Shown here: positions 37,444 through 46,957 of the stretch, piece by piece
Layout: every line of letters starts with the position of its first letter
How positions within the stretch are numbered: position 1 is the first letter of the stretch
Source of the DNA: Methylocella tundrae
GTDB lineage: Bacteria; Pseudomonadota; Alphaproteobacteria; Rhizobiales; Beijerinckiaceae
DNA: 64,000 nt
NCBI RefSeq assembly: GCF_901905185.1
Contig: NZ_CABFMQ020000077.1
Location: 1 to 64,000, forward strand
Direction: 5' to 3'
Translations under genes and position numbers: made by a program
The notes under the pieces: generated by a model
Database searches by the model: none
What the model saw: only the letters and a program-made list of their open reading frames with translations
Told to the model about the DNA's origin: nothing

Positions 37444-40184
37444 CGCCAAGAGCCACCTACCGCCTACAATTTCACGCGCGCTTTCGCTTTGAGGACGCCG
37501 CTCGTCTCGCGCCCTACCTCAGCGAGCTTGGGATCAGTCATGTCTATGCCTCGCCCTACCTAAGGGCGCGCCCCGGCAGCCCGCATGGTTACGACATCAC
37601 CGATCATCTGTCGCTCAATCCAGAGCTTGGCGACGAGCAGGATTTTCGCAACATGTCGGCAGCGTTCATCGCTGCGGGACTTGGCCAGATCCTTGACTTC
37701 GTGCCGAACCACATGGGAGTCGGCGGCGCCGACAATCCGTTCTGGCTCGATGTGCTGGAATGGGGGCCGGGGGCAGACTACGCGGGGTGGTTTGACATAG
37801 ACTGGGATTCCGATAATCGCTACTTGCATGACAAGCTGTTGGTTCCCTTTTTGGGCGATCAATATGGCGTCGAACTTGAAGCCGGCAAGCTCAAAATCAA
37901 ATTCGACGCGGATGAAGGCGGTCTCGCCGTCTGGGCCTATGACGCCCATAAGCTTCCTTTGTGCCCGCTGCACTATCAGATGGTGCTCGGACAAGACGAC
38001 GCCGAGCTCGAGCGTCTCGGCGACATGTTCGCCGATCTGATGCAATGGCGGCCGCAAGTCAACGAGCGCGCCCGTGAGCTCAAGCAAAGGCTGGCGGCGC
38101 TCATTCGCGACCGGCCGAACGCCAGGATCGCCTTGGAGCGATCCATCAAGGGCCTCAATGACGACTGGAGAGCGCTCGACGCCGTGATCCGGAAGCAGTT
38201 CTGGCGAATCGCTTTTTTTGGCGTCGCTGGCGACGACATCAACTATCGCAGATTCTTCAACATCAACGATCTCGCCGGCCTTCGCATGGAGCTGCCGGCG
38301 GTGTTCCGCCATGCGCACGCGCTGATCATGCGTTTGATCAAAGAGGGCGTCCTCGACGGCTTGCGCATCGACCACATCGATGGCCTGCTCGATCCCAAGG
38401 CTTATCTCGACTGCCTTCACGCCACGACGCCGCGGCCAATCTATACTGTCGTCGAGAAAATCCTCGCGTCGCATGAGTCGCTTCGCTCCGACTGGAAAGT
38501 TGAGGGCGCGACCGGCTATGATTTCGCCAATCTAGCCCTCGGCGTGCTTGTCAACTCCGCGAGCGAGGAACGCTTTACCGATACCTACAAAAACTTCACC
38601 GGCTGTGCCACGCCGTTTGCGACAATCGCTTATGATTCCAAGATTCGCATCATGGAGAACGAGATGGCGAGCGAACTCAACGCGCTCGGCCGCGACGCCG
38701 CGCGCGTCGCTCGCCAAAACCCCATGAGCGCTGATTTCACCAAGCAGATCCTGCAAAGAGCGATCAAACAAATCGCCGCATGCTTTCCGGTCTATCGCAC
38801 CTACATCGAATTCGACGCCGAGAGCGACGGGGCTGACCGCCGCGATCTTGATTGGGCGGTGGCGCAGGCGCGCCGCATTGATCGCGCCATCGATCCGACG
38901 GTGTTTGATTTCCTGAACAAGGCGCTGTCGGGCAAGCTTACGGCGGAGGCCAAGAGCGGTTTCAGCCGGGTCAGCGTCCTGCGTCTTGCCATGAAGCTTC
39001 AACAGTATACGGGTCCTGTGATGGCCAAAGGCGTCGAGGACACCGCCTTCTATCGCTACAATCGCTTTGTGGCGCTGAACGAAGTGGGGGGCGAACCACA
39101 CCGGTTCGGCGTCACGCCGGCCGCCTTCCACAAAGCCAACGCCGAACGCGCCAGGCATTGGCCACACGCCATGCTCGCGACCTCGACGCATGACACTAAA
39201 CGCGGGGAGGATGCGCGCGCGCGGCTCGCGGCCCTGTCGGATATTCCGGAAGAATGGGCGCGGCAGGTTCAGATCTGGAGCCGCTTGTTGCGCGCCCGTC
39301 GCGGCGAAATCGAAGGCGGCGCGGCGCCGGACCGGAACGACGAGTATCTATTCTATCAACTTCTTCTCGGGTCCTGGCCGGTCGAGATGCTGGATCGTCC
39401 TGACGCGGCCGCTCTTGAGGCCTACGCCCTGCGCGTCAAAGAGGCGCTGCGGAAATCCATGCGCGAGGCCAAACTTCATTCCTCCTGGTCTGCGCCCAAT
39501 GCTGACTATGAGGACGCGATGCAATCTCTCGCCAGCGCCGCGCTCGACCCGAACAACGCAGGCTTCCTGTCAAGCTTCCTTCCGTTTGCGCGGCGTGTGG
39601 CGCGGCTCGGCGTCGAGAACAGCCTGGCGCAGCTGGTCCTGAAGCTCACCGCGCCCGGAATGCCAGATATTTACCAAGGCTGCGAGTTGTGGGATCTTTC
39701 ATTGGTCGACCCTGACAACCGCCGGCTGGTCGATTTTGCATCCCGACAGAACGCTTTGCGTTCCATCCTCGTGGCCATCGCCGGAAACCGCGGCCCCGCG
39801 ATGCGCGAGCTCATGGATCATTGGCAGGATGGCCGCGTCAAGATGGCCGTGACGGCGCTGCTGCTCGGTCTGCGCAAACAGAAAGAAGCGCTGTTTGCAA
39901 ACGGCGATTATGAAGCTTTACAACTTTCCGGCGACAAATCCGAACGCGCGCTTGGCTTTGCGAGAGCGCTCGGCGACGCCGCGATCATCGTACTGATCGC
40001 CCGCTTCCCCGGCCTGCGCGAGCAAGATCCCGGCTGGGGCGCGACGACGGCGCAATTGCCAAAGGGGCGCTGGACCGACGTCTTGACCGAATGCTCCTTT
40101 GAAAGCGGCGACGCCGCATTCCCCCTCGCAAAAATCTTCGCGGCCCTGCCTGCCGCCGTCCTCGTCAAGTCTTCGCCTTCGTGA
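37440..40184 (+). CDS. treY: Malto-oligosyltrehalose synthase
   Basis: Isomerises the reducing-end glucose of maltodextrins to give maltooligosyl-trehalose. The 914-residue protein begins TYRLQFHARFRFEDAARLAP, typical of the family, with SHVYASPYLRARPGSPHGYD next. Catalytic regions include DGLRIDHIDGLLDPKAYL and the acid in YTVVEKILASHE. The conserved late segment TAPGMPDIYQGCELWDLSLV is also present. With TreZ it makes trehalose from glycogen-derived dextrins; the debranching partner GlgX is about 25 kb to the left. Trehalose would serve as an osmolyte. Confidence 0.95.
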   Translation: MTPRATYRLQFHARFRFEDAARLAPYLSELGISHVYASPYLRARPGSPHGYDITDHLSLNPELGDEQDFRNMSAAFIAAGLGQILDFVPNHMGVGGADNPFWLDVLEWGPGADYAGWFDIDWDSDNRYLHDKLLVPFLGDQYGVELEAGKLKIKFDADEGGLAVWAYDAHKLPLCPLHYQMVLGQDDAELERLGDMFADLMQWRPQVNERARELKQRLAALIRDRPNARIALERSIKGLNDDWRALDAVIRKQFWRIAFFGVAGDDINYRRFFNINDLAGLRMELPAVFRHAHALIMRLIKEGVLDGLRIDHIDGLLDPKAYLDCLHATTPRPIYTVVEKILASHESLRSDWKVEGATGYDFANLALGVLVNSASEERFTDTYKNFTGCATPFATIAYDSKIRIMENEMASELNALGRDAARVARQNPMSADFTKQILQRAIKQIAACFPVYRTYIEFDAESDGADRRDLDWAVAQARRIDRAIDPTVFDFLNKALSGKLTAEAKSGFSRVSVLRLAMKLQQYTGPVMAKGVEDTAFYRYNRFVALNEVGGEPHRFGVTPAAFHKANAERARHWPHAMLATSTHDTKRGEDARARLAALSDIPEEWARQVQIWSRLLRARRGEIEGGAAPDRNDEYLFYQLLLGSWPVEMLDRPDAAALEAYALRVKEALRKSMREAKLHSSWSAPNADYEDAMQSLASAALDPNNAGFLSSFLPFARRVARLGVENSLAQLVLKLTAPGMPDIYQGCELWDLSLVDPDNRRLVDFASRQNALRSILVAIAGNRGPAMRELMDHWQDGRVKMAVTALLLGLRKQKEALFANGDYEALQLSGDKSERALGFARALGDAAIIVLIARFPGLREQDPGWGATTAQLPKGRWTDVLTECSFESGDAAFPLAKIFAALPAAVLVKSSPS

Positions 40185-40534
40185 TCACAGGCTGTGCGCT
40201 TACCATCTAATCACGGGTCAGCAGGTGTACGCGCAGAGGCGCGATCGCAGTTCGCAAGGCGTTTCCCACTGGCGCTTCGTCCTCCAAATCCGCGCCTCAG
40301 GATCTGGTGCTTGTGGTGACGAGCGGCGGGATGTTACTCACCGTTATCATTGGTCAGATGATCCGATGGCGGAACCGTCGAATATCAAGATAAGGCTCCC
40401 TCGGGCAGAGCGGCGATTCCGACGGCCGCAAGATGTGAGCGCGCCGCAGCGCTTGACGATGCGAGTTGGGGCGCCAATAAGATCGGACAGACTTCGATAC
40501 GAAGCGCAAATTCCCCCCCTGAGAAAGTCTGTTG
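40185..40534. other. Intergenic region, no gene recognised
   Basis: 350 bp between treY and serB on the same strand. Overlapping open frames show no recognisable residues. Nothing structured was found. Confidence 0.45.
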
Positions 40535-41449
40535 ATGACGCATGTCGCAACGCTCGTTTGCAATCCGCTGTCTCCGGTCCTGACGGAGGCGCTCTCACGG
40601 CGTGCGCTCGCGGCGTTGCCGCGTCCTGACGCGGTGCGTTGGCTCAACCCGGGCGTCGCCGCCGACATTGCTTTCACGCCGGACGCCCAAGAGGATCTGA
40701 AACGGCTCGCCAACTCCGTGCGCGCCGCAATCAGTAGCGAGCCTGTGGATGTCATCATTCAACCCGCCCAGGGCCGACGCAGGAAGCTTCTGACCGCGGA
40801 TATGGATTCCACCATGATTGGTCAGGAATGCATCGACGAACTAGCGGCGGAGGTCGGCAAGAAGGCCCATGTGGCGGCCATCACGGAGCGCGCGATGCGC
40901 GGCGAGATCGCCTTCGAGGCTGCGTTGCGGGAGCGGGTCGCCCTGCTGAAGGGCCTCGATCGCGGCGTAATCGCGAAGGTCATCGAATCGGCGATCACGC
41001 TGACGCCCGGCGGCGGCGCGCTCGTGCGCACGATGCGCCATCACGGAGCGCATACGGCGCTGGTTTCAGGCGGCTTCACGGCGTTCACGCGCGTTATGGC
41101 GAAGATGATCGGCTTTGACGAAGATCACGCCAACGAACTCGCGCTCGACGCGAACGGATGTTTCACGGGTGGGTTGATTGAACCGGTGCTTGGCGCGGAG
41201 GCCAAGCTCGCAACACTACGGCGCTTACGCACGGAGCGGGGGCTGACGATCGCGGAAACCATTGCCGTTGGCGACGGCGCCAATGATTTGCCGATGCTGC
41301 TGGAAGCAGGTCTCGGTGTCGCCTTTCATGGCAAGCCCGCGGTCTCCGCCGCCGCCCATGTCCGCATCGATCACGCGGACCTCACCGCCCTGCTCTATGC
41401 ACAAGGGTTTGCCCGCGAAGATTTCATCTGCGAGCAATCGGATCGATGA
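40535..41449 (+). CDS. serB: Phosphoserine phosphatase
   Basis: Last step of phosphoserine-route serine synthesis. The 304-residue HAD-family enzyme has an N-terminal ACT-like domain of about 85 residues, then motif I LLTADMDSTMIGQECIDELA (nucleophile Asp in DxDST), motif II in LVSGGFTAFTRVM, and motif III/IV IAVGDGANDLPMLLEAGLGV. ATG at 40535 follows GAGAAAG. It converges with serA, 18 bp apart, so all three ser genes of the pathway are adjacent in the window. Confidence 0.95.
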   Translation: MTHVATLVCNPLSPVLTEALSRRALAALPRPDAVRWLNPGVAADIAFTPDAQEDLKRLANSVRAAISSEPVDVIIQPAQGRRRKLLTADMDSTMIGQECIDELAAEVGKKAHVAAITERAMRGEIAFEAALRERVALLKGLDRGVIAKVIESAITLTPGGGALVRTMRHHGAHTALVSGGFTAFTRVMAKMIGFDEDHANELALDANGCFTGGLIEPVLGAEAKLATLRRLRTERGLTIAETIAVGDGANDLPMLLEAGLGVAFHGKPAVSAAAHVRIDHADLTALLYAQGFAREDFICEQSDR

Positions 41450-41467
41450 AGCGGTCGGACGGCGCCG

Positions 41468-43054
41468 CTAAAAACTCAGCGCCTTGACCTCCTTTACGCC
41501 AGGCAGCCTCTTGACCTCGGCGAGCACTGTTTCGGGGGCGGTCTCGTCAACAGCGACAAGGGCGATCGCCGAGCCTCCCTCCCGGTCGCGGCCGAGCGCG
41601 AAGGTTGCGATATTGATGCCAGCGGCCCCGAGCATGCTCGTGAACCGCCCGATGAAACCGGGCTTATCCTCATTGCTGACATAGATCATCGCCGGCGCAA
41701 TGAGCGCATCGACGTCGATCGTGTTGACGGAAATAATTCGCGGCTTGCCGGCATGAAAAACCGTGCCCGCGATGCGCCGCTCCTCCGTCTCGGTTTCAAC
41801 CACCAGCGTGATGAGGGATTCGTAATCGCCATCGGCTGCGCGGCTTACTTCGTCTATGACGATGCCCCGTTCCTTGGCGACCGCCGGCGCGGAGACGACG
41901 CTGACGTCGGCGAGCATCGGACGCAACAGCCCGGCGATGACTGACGCCGTCAGCGCCTTCGTTTTCAGCTCCGTGACGGCGCCTTCGTAAATGATCGTCA
42001 CTTTTGTGACGCCACTATCGACGAGCTGACCGGCGAAAGAGCCAAGATACTCGGAAAGAGCGATGAAGGGCCTGAGTTTTGGCGCTTCTTCGGCCGTTAT
42101 CGAGGGGAAGTTCACAGCGTTCGAGACAGCGCCTCGGGTGAGATAATCAGACATCTGCTCGGCGATCTGCAAAGCCACGTTCTCCTGAGCCTCGCTCGTC
42201 GATGCGCCAAGGTGGGGAGTGCATACAACATTGGGATGGCCGAACAACGGATTTTCCTTGGCGGGTTCATCGACGAAAACATCAAAGGCCGCGCCCGCGA
42301 CATGGCCCGAATCGAGCAGAGCTCGCAAAGCCTGCTCGTCGACGAGGCCGCCACGCGCGCAATTGATAATTCGCACGCCTTTCTTGGTTTTGGCGAGGGT
42401 CGCCGCCGAGAGGATGTTTTTCGTTTGCGCGGTCAATGGCGTGTGCAGGCTGATGACGTCGGCGCGGGCGAGAAGACTGTCGAGGTCGACCTTTTCGACA
42501 TCGAGGTCCTGCGCCCGTTCAGGCGACAAGAACGGATCGTAGGCGATGACATGCATGTGTAGCCCGCTGGCGCGCGCCGCAACGATAGAGCCAATATTGC
42601 CGCATCCGATAAGACCCATCACCTTGCCGGTGATTTCGACGCCCATGAAACGTTTCTTTTCCCATTTTCCCGCCTGTGTTGAGGCGTCGGCGGTGGGAAT
42701 TTGCCGCGCGAGCGCAAACATCAGGGCGATCGCGTGCTCCGCCGTGGTGATCGAGTTCCCGAAGGGCGTATTCATCACGATCACGCCCTTGGCGGTCGCC
42801 GCCGCGATGTCGACATTATCGACGCCGATGCCGGCGCGGCCAATGACTTTCAGCCTGGTCGCCTTCTCGAGAACTTCGGCGGTGACCTTCGTATCGGAGC
42901 GAATGGCGAGCCCATCGAAACCGCCGACGATCGACGCCAGCTTTTCTTTGTCCTTGCCGAGGGCCGGCTGAAAATCGACTTCGACGCCGCGATCCTTGAA
43001 GATGGCGATGGCGGCCGGCGAAAGAGCATCCGAAATGAGAACGCGCCGAGGCAT
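41468..43054 (-). CDS. serA: D-3-phosphoglycerate dehydrogenase
   Basis: Oxidises 3-phosphoglycerate to 3-phosphohydroxypyruvate. The 528-residue protein is the long form with four domains: substrate-binding (LISDALSPAAIAIFKDRGVE), NAD-binding (VMGLIGCGNIGSIVAARASG), an intervening ASB domain, and a C-terminal ACT domain (NEDKPGFIGRFTSMLGAAGI) that usually senses serine. Catalytic Arg/Glu/His lie in INCARGGLVDEQAL and CTPHLGAST. Start at 43054 is the ATG with GGAG upstream; the longer frame opens with TTG at 43066. It is downstream of serC in an operon with a 70-bp gap. Confidence 0.96.
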   Translation of the reverse strand: MPRRVLISDALSPAAIAIFKDRGVEVDFQPALGKDKEKLASIVGGFDGLAIRSDTKVTAEVLEKATRLKVIGRAGIGVDNVDIAAATAKGVIVMNTPFGNSITTAEHAIALMFALARQIPTADASTQAGKWEKKRFMGVEITGKVMGLIGCGNIGSIVAARASGLHMHVIAYDPFLSPERAQDLDVEKVDLDSLLARADVISLHTPLTAQTKNILSAATLAKTKKGVRIINCARGGLVDEQALRALLDSGHVAGAAFDVFVDEPAKENPLFGHPNVVCTPHLGASTSEAQENVALQIAEQMSDYLTRGAVSNAVNFPSITAEEAPKLRPFIALSEYLGSFAGQLVDSGVTKVTIIYEGAVTELKTKALTASVIAGLLRPMLADVSVVSAPAVAKERGIVIDEVSRAADGDYESLITLVVETETEERRIAGTVFHAGKPRIISVNTIDVDALIAPAMIYVSNEDKPGFIGRFTSMLGAAGINIATFALGRDREGGSAIALVAVDETAPETVLAEVKRLPGVKEVKALSF

Positions 43055-43124
43055 GGGAGTCTCCAAAGCTAGGACATTATGCGCCGCGCGAAAGCGCCCG
43101 CGCTAGAGGCGGCGTCATCTCAAT

Positions 43125-44297
43125 TCACGCAGCCGCGGCAAGGTCGCTCTTGGTTTTTTGAAAGGCGTAATCGAGCCAAGGCGTCAGCGCCTCGATGTCG
43201 CTTGTCTCAATCGTCGCGCCGCACCAGATGCGAAGGCCGGGAGGCGCATCGCGATAGGCGCCGATGTCATAGGCGACTTTCTCTTTTTCGAGCAGGCTTG
43301 CGAGCGATTTGGAAAAACGCGATTGGGCGTCGGGGCCAAGCGCGGCAATGGCGGGATCTATCACTTTGAGGCATACGCTGGTGTTGGATCTGATCGCCGG
43401 GTCGCTCGCAAGAAAATCGACCCAGGGCGTCCTTTCCACCCAATCGGCGAGCGCCTTCGTATTTGCGTCGGCGCGCGCGATGAGAGCCGGCAGTCCGCCG
43501 ATCGATTTTCCCCAAAGCAGCGCGTCGACATAATCTTCAACGCAGAGCATCGATGGCGTGTTGATGGTTTCGCCCTCAAAGATCCCTTCGATCAGCTTGC
43601 CGCCGCTGGTTAAACGAAACACTTTCGGCAGCGGCCATGCGGGCGTGTAGGAGAGAAGCCTTTCAACAGCGCGCGGCGACAAGATCAGCACGCCGTGGGC
43701 CGCTTCGCCTCCGATGGCTTTTTGCCAGGACAAAGTGACGACGTCGAGTTTTGGCCAGTCGAGATCCTGCGCAAAAGCCGCGGAGGTCGCGTCGCAGATC
43801 GTGAGCCCTTTGCGGTCGGTGGCGATCCAGTCGGCGTTGGGCACGCGCACGCCCGATGTCGTCCCGTTCCAGGTGAAGATGACGTCATTGTCGAAATTGA
43901 TGTTCGCCAGATCGACGATCTCGCCATAGCCAGCTTTCAATGTCCGGGCGTTGCTCAGTTTCAACTGCTTGACGACGTCCGTGACCCAACCTTGCCCGAA
44001 GGATTCCCAGGCAAGCACGTCTACCCCTCGTTGCCCAAGGAGAGACCAGAGGGCCATTTCAACCGCGCCCGTATCCGATCCGGGAACGATGCCAACGCGA
44101 TAATCCGAAGGAATTTGCAAAATCTCACGGGTCAGATCGATGGCGAGCTTCAATCTCGCCTTGGCTTCCCTGGCGCGGTGTGAGCGGCCAAGCAACGCAT
44201 GATCGAGAATCTCGCTTTGCCAGCCCGGACGCTTGGCGCAAGGGCCAGAAGAAAAATGCGCGCACGCGGGCCGCGCCGCCGGAATCACTGCTTGCAT
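43125..44297 (-). CDS. serC: Phosphoserine aminotransferase
   Basis: PLP enzyme converting phosphohydroxypyruvate to phosphoserine with glutamate. The 390-residue protein is the alphaproteobacterial/archaeal subtype (opening [20 protein letters not shown]). The PLP-binding Lys is in [20 protein letters not shown]. It is the first gene of the serC-serA operon, preceded by a structured leader. ATG at 44297 with AGGA eight bases upstream is preferred to the ATG at 44306, whose Shine-Dalgarno would overlap it. Confidence 0.94.
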   Translation of the reverse strand: MQAVIPAARPACAHFSSGPCAKRPGWQSEILDHALLGRSHRAREAKARLKLAIDLTREILQIPSDYRVGIVPGSDTGAVEMALWSLLGQRGVDVLAWESFGQGWVTDVVKQLKLSNARTLKAGYGEIVDLANINFDNDVIFTWNGTTSGVRVPNADWIATDRKGLTICDATSAAFAQDLDWPKLDVVTLSWQKAIGGEAAHGVLILSPRAVERLLSYTPAWPLPKVFRLTSGGKLIEGIFEGETINTPSMLCVEDYVDALLWGKSIGGLPALIARADANTKALADWVERTPWVDFLASDPAIRSNTSVCLKVIDPAIAALGPDAQSRFSKSLASLLEKEKVAYDIGAYRDAPPGLRIWCGATIETSDIEALTPWLDYAFQKTKSDLAAAA

Positions 44298-44349
44298 GAT
44301 GATCATCCTGGAATCGCGTCAACGGGATCGGCCACATCAGAGTCGATGC

Positions 44350-44395
44350 GCGCCTTTCCGGCGCAAAACCGTTCGAAACTGAGCTTCTCCCTCAG
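44350..44395 (-). ncRNA. Structured 5' leader of serC-serA (candidate serC RNA motif)
   Basis: Reading the minus strand towards serC, the first hairpin is CTGAG-GGAGAAG-CTCAG (44395-44379) and the second GCGCC-GGAAA-GGCGC (44364-44350), about 50 bp before the start codon. Alphaproteobacterial serC-serA operons are known to carry a conserved leader element called the serC motif. Position and operon fit; I could not align it to the published consensus. Its function, if any, would be cis regulation of serine synthesis. Confidence 0.45.
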
Positions 44396-44397
44396 CT

Positions 44398-44650
44398 TAC
44401 CCGGCTGAATATTCACACTCTCTATTGGCCTATTTGTTTTTTCTATAAATGGACATAAAAGCGACGTCAAGGCGTTGGCGTCCGGCGCCAGCGACGCCTT
44501 GGCGCAGCGGGGACGCCGAGGGTCGCAATGTCGCCATAACCAACGCCGAGGATCGGTTATCGCACTCGATGTTGAAATGGCGTTCTTCCTGGCGATTTCG
44601 CGCGCCTTTTCGATACCGCGCTTCGACGTGATTGAGACGCATAAGGTACA
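44398..44650. promoter_or_regulatory. Divergent promoter region serC / PRC-barrel gene
   Basis: Beyond the leader, 44410-44460 is AT-rich (TATTTGTTTTTTCTATAAAT) and is the likely promoter of the leftward serC-serA operon. The remaining 190 bp before the PRC-barrel gene hold no gene I can recognise. Confidence 0.4.
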
Positions 44651-45259
44651 ATGGTTATGCCGACCTCCAACGCGCTGACTGAAGGACGCAGGCTCTTCGG
44701 CTGCCTGTATGGCGCGGCGGCGTCCGCCGCTTCCGTGGCGGCGGCTTTGCTCGCTTTCCAGAATTCAGCCTCAGCGGCGACGTCAAGCGCAAAGCGGGAG
44801 CCGCTTGTTCGTGTTTCGCAAGCGAGCAACGGCGCCGAATCGCCGCCCTCCCCGCCTCCGGTTCAGCCAAAACAGTATGCGCCGCCGCGATCCGGCGAAA
44901 AAAGCGAAACACGAACGGAAAAGGAAGGCACGCCAGCGACGGTGATCGACGGACAGCAGCTCGAAAGCATCCTCGGCAAGAACGTCAGCAGCCCGACGGG
45001 TGAAGATATGGGACGAATCGTGGACATTATGGTCGACCACAGCGGCGCGGTGCGGGCGGCCATCATCGATTTCGGCGGGTTCCTCGGGGTTGGCACCCGC
45101 AAGATCGCGGTCGATTGGCGCCTCATCCGTTTCCCCTCCGATGGCAAGACAAACAATGTAATCGTGGATTTGACCGCCAATCAGCTCAGAGTGGCGCCGA
45201 TCTTCAAGCCAGGCGAACCCGTCGTCATGCTTGGTGGTTCCGGCGATTCTCCACATTGA
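44651..45259 (+). CDS. Exported PRC-barrel domain protein
   Basis: A 202-residue protein with a hydrophobic signal-like start (AASAASVAAALLAFQNSASA), then a Pro/Ser/Glu-rich linker of about 60 residues and a C-terminal PRC-barrel fold (residues about 100-175): LESILGKNVSSPTGEDMGRI, VDIMVDHSGAVRAAIIDFGG and LGVGTRKIAVDWRLI. PRC barrels are small beta barrels found in photosynthetic reaction centre H subunits and RimM; periplasmic forms in Hyphomicrobiales have no known role. AAGG lies four bases before the ATG. Confidence 0.85.
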   Translation: MVMPTSNALTEGRRLFGCLYGAAASAASVAAALLAFQNSASAATSSAKREPLVRVSQASNGAESPPSPPPVQPKQYAPPRSGEKSETRTEKEGTPATVIDGQQLESILGKNVSSPTGEDMGRIVDIMVDHSGAVRAAIIDFGGFLGVGTRKIAVDWRLIRFPSDGKTNNVIVDLTANQLRVAPIFKPGEPVVMLGGSGDSPH

Positions 45260-45359
45260 GGATCCAGAGCCAGCCGCATCGAAAGGCTTGCGGAGCCGGC
45301 TGAACTTGTCCGTCAAAGCAGCATTCTCACGGAACCGACATTGGCGGATCGGAGAACTA

Positions 45360-46634
45360 ATGCAAAACGACGCCCGTGGCGATCATGTCACTTCGTCCGA
45401 GAATGCCGCCATCGCGCACAAAACGCCACGCCCTTCACGCGCGAGCCGGCGCGGACTCGACGGATTCGTGTTTTTCACAGCGGATGTGCAGACCGGATTC
45501 GGCGCGTTCGTCGCGGTCTATCTGACGGCGGAAAAATGGACGCAGGTTGACATTGGCCTCATTTTGACGATCGGCAGCCTCGTTGGCCTTGCGAGTCAAA
45601 TCCCAGGCGGCGCAGCGGTCGACGCCACACGTTCGATCCGCCGGACCGCCGCCACGGCCATCATCGCGATCGGCGCCGGCGCACTGGCTCTTGCCGCGTG
45701 GCCGATCTTCGCGGTCGTGCTTGCATCGAGAATCGCGCAGGCCGTAGCAAGTTCTGTGCTTGCTCCGGCGATGGCGGCGATCAGCCTTGGCCTCGTCGGC
45801 CGCCACGCGATTGGCGAACGCCTTGGCCGGAACGCTTCATTTGCCTCGCTCGGCACCGGTCTTGCCGCCGCCGGGATGGGCGCTTGCGGATATTATCTCT
45901 CCAACCGGGCGGTTTTTTTCGTGGCCGCCGCGATGGTCGTTCCGGCTCTGATCTCGCTCTTCCAGATTCGGCCAGATGAGATCAACCCGGACCGCGCTCA
46001 TGGGGGCCGTCCGCGATCCGGCTCAGCCGACATTATCTCAGGGTTGCGCAGCCTTCTTGCCGATAGATCGCTCGTCATCTTTGCCGGATGCGCCATGCTG
46101 TTTCAGTTCGCCAATGCCGCTATGCTGCCTCTGGCTGCGAGCATGCTGACTCTTCGGTCGAGCCAGGCTGCGACGATCCTCGTCGCCACCGCGATCGTCG
46201 TGCCTCAGTTCATCGTCGCGGCGCTATCGCCATGGGTCGGGCGCAAGGCAGAGCAATGGGGACGCAGACCGCTCCTCATTCTCGGCTTCGGCGCGCTCGC
46301 CGTTCGCGGGGCGTTCTTTGTCGTCGTCATCGACCCCCATCTTCTTGTCGCCGTGCAATTGCTCGACGGCATTTCGGCCGCGGTGCTCGGCGTGCTGACG
46401 CCGCTGACCATCGCCGACGTCACACGGGGCACGGGCCATTTCAATCTCGCACAGGGCATGGTCGGGTGCGCCGTCGGCGTCGGGGCCGCGATCAGCACAA
46501 CTCTCATCGGCTATCTCAGTGACCATTTCGGCAGTCACACGGCGTTTCTGACGATGGCGGGAATCGCCGCCGGCGGATTCGCCGTGGTGTGGCTCTCGAT
46601 GCCGGAAACGCGGCCAAATACAAGCGAAGGGTGA
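45360..46634 (+). CDS. MFS-family transporter
   Basis: A 424-residue inner-membrane protein with 12 predicted helices in two halves. It starts DGFVFFTADVQTGFGAFVAV, the first helix of a group of uncharacterised MFS exporters. The loop after TM2/TM3 (GGAAVDATRSIRRTAATAII) takes the place of the usual G-x-x-x-D-R motif. Start at 45360 has GGAGAAC directly upstream; the frame opens earlier at 45231, overlapping the PRC-barrel gene, without support. Substrate unknown. Confidence 0.85.
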   Translation: MQNDARGDHVTSSENAAIAHKTPRPSRASRRGLDGFVFFTADVQTGFGAFVAVYLTAEKWTQVDIGLILTIGSLVGLASQIPGGAAVDATRSIRRTAATAIIAIGAGALALAAWPIFAVVLASRIAQAVASSVLAPAMAAISLGLVGRHAIGERLGRNASFASLGTGLAAAGMGACGYYLSNRAVFFVAAAMVVPALISLFQIRPDEINPDRAHGGRPRSGSADIISGLRSLLADRSLVIFAGCAMLFQFANAAMLPLAASMLTLRSSQAATILVATAIVVPQFIVAALSPWVGRKAEQWGRRPLLILGFGALAVRGAFFVVVIDPHLLVAVQLLDGISAAVLGVLTPLTIADVTRGTGHFNLAQGMVGCAVGVGAAISTTLIGYLSDHFGSHTAFLTMAGIAAGGFAVVWLSMPETRPNTSEG

Positions 46635-46957
46635 AACAGGCCTCGCAAAGGCGCGCCTCGCGCTCGAGCGTGCGACAACATGCGCCACACAGCCGCTCCA
46701 ACACATTGATCGTCGCCAGCAGCACAGATTTTAGGCAGTTGGCCGGAGCCGGTTGGGAACCTGCGCCATTTGGAAACGTTGCTCGCGGTGGGCAGGCACA
46801 GGCCACGCCCTTGCAATTGCTCAGTTAAACTTGACGAGACCATTCTTTTCGACCGAGTGCTGTTCAGCTTCGCTCGTTCTGAAAATTTTGCCGCGCCGCA
46901 GGGAAGCCAAACGCCAGCCAAACTTTCTGCTCATTCTCAATCCACGAGTCGTGATCC
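46635..46957. other. Intergenic region, no gene recognised
   Basis: 323 bp between the MFS gene and the ABC exporter, same strand. No credible small gene, terminator or repeat was found. Confidence 0.45.
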
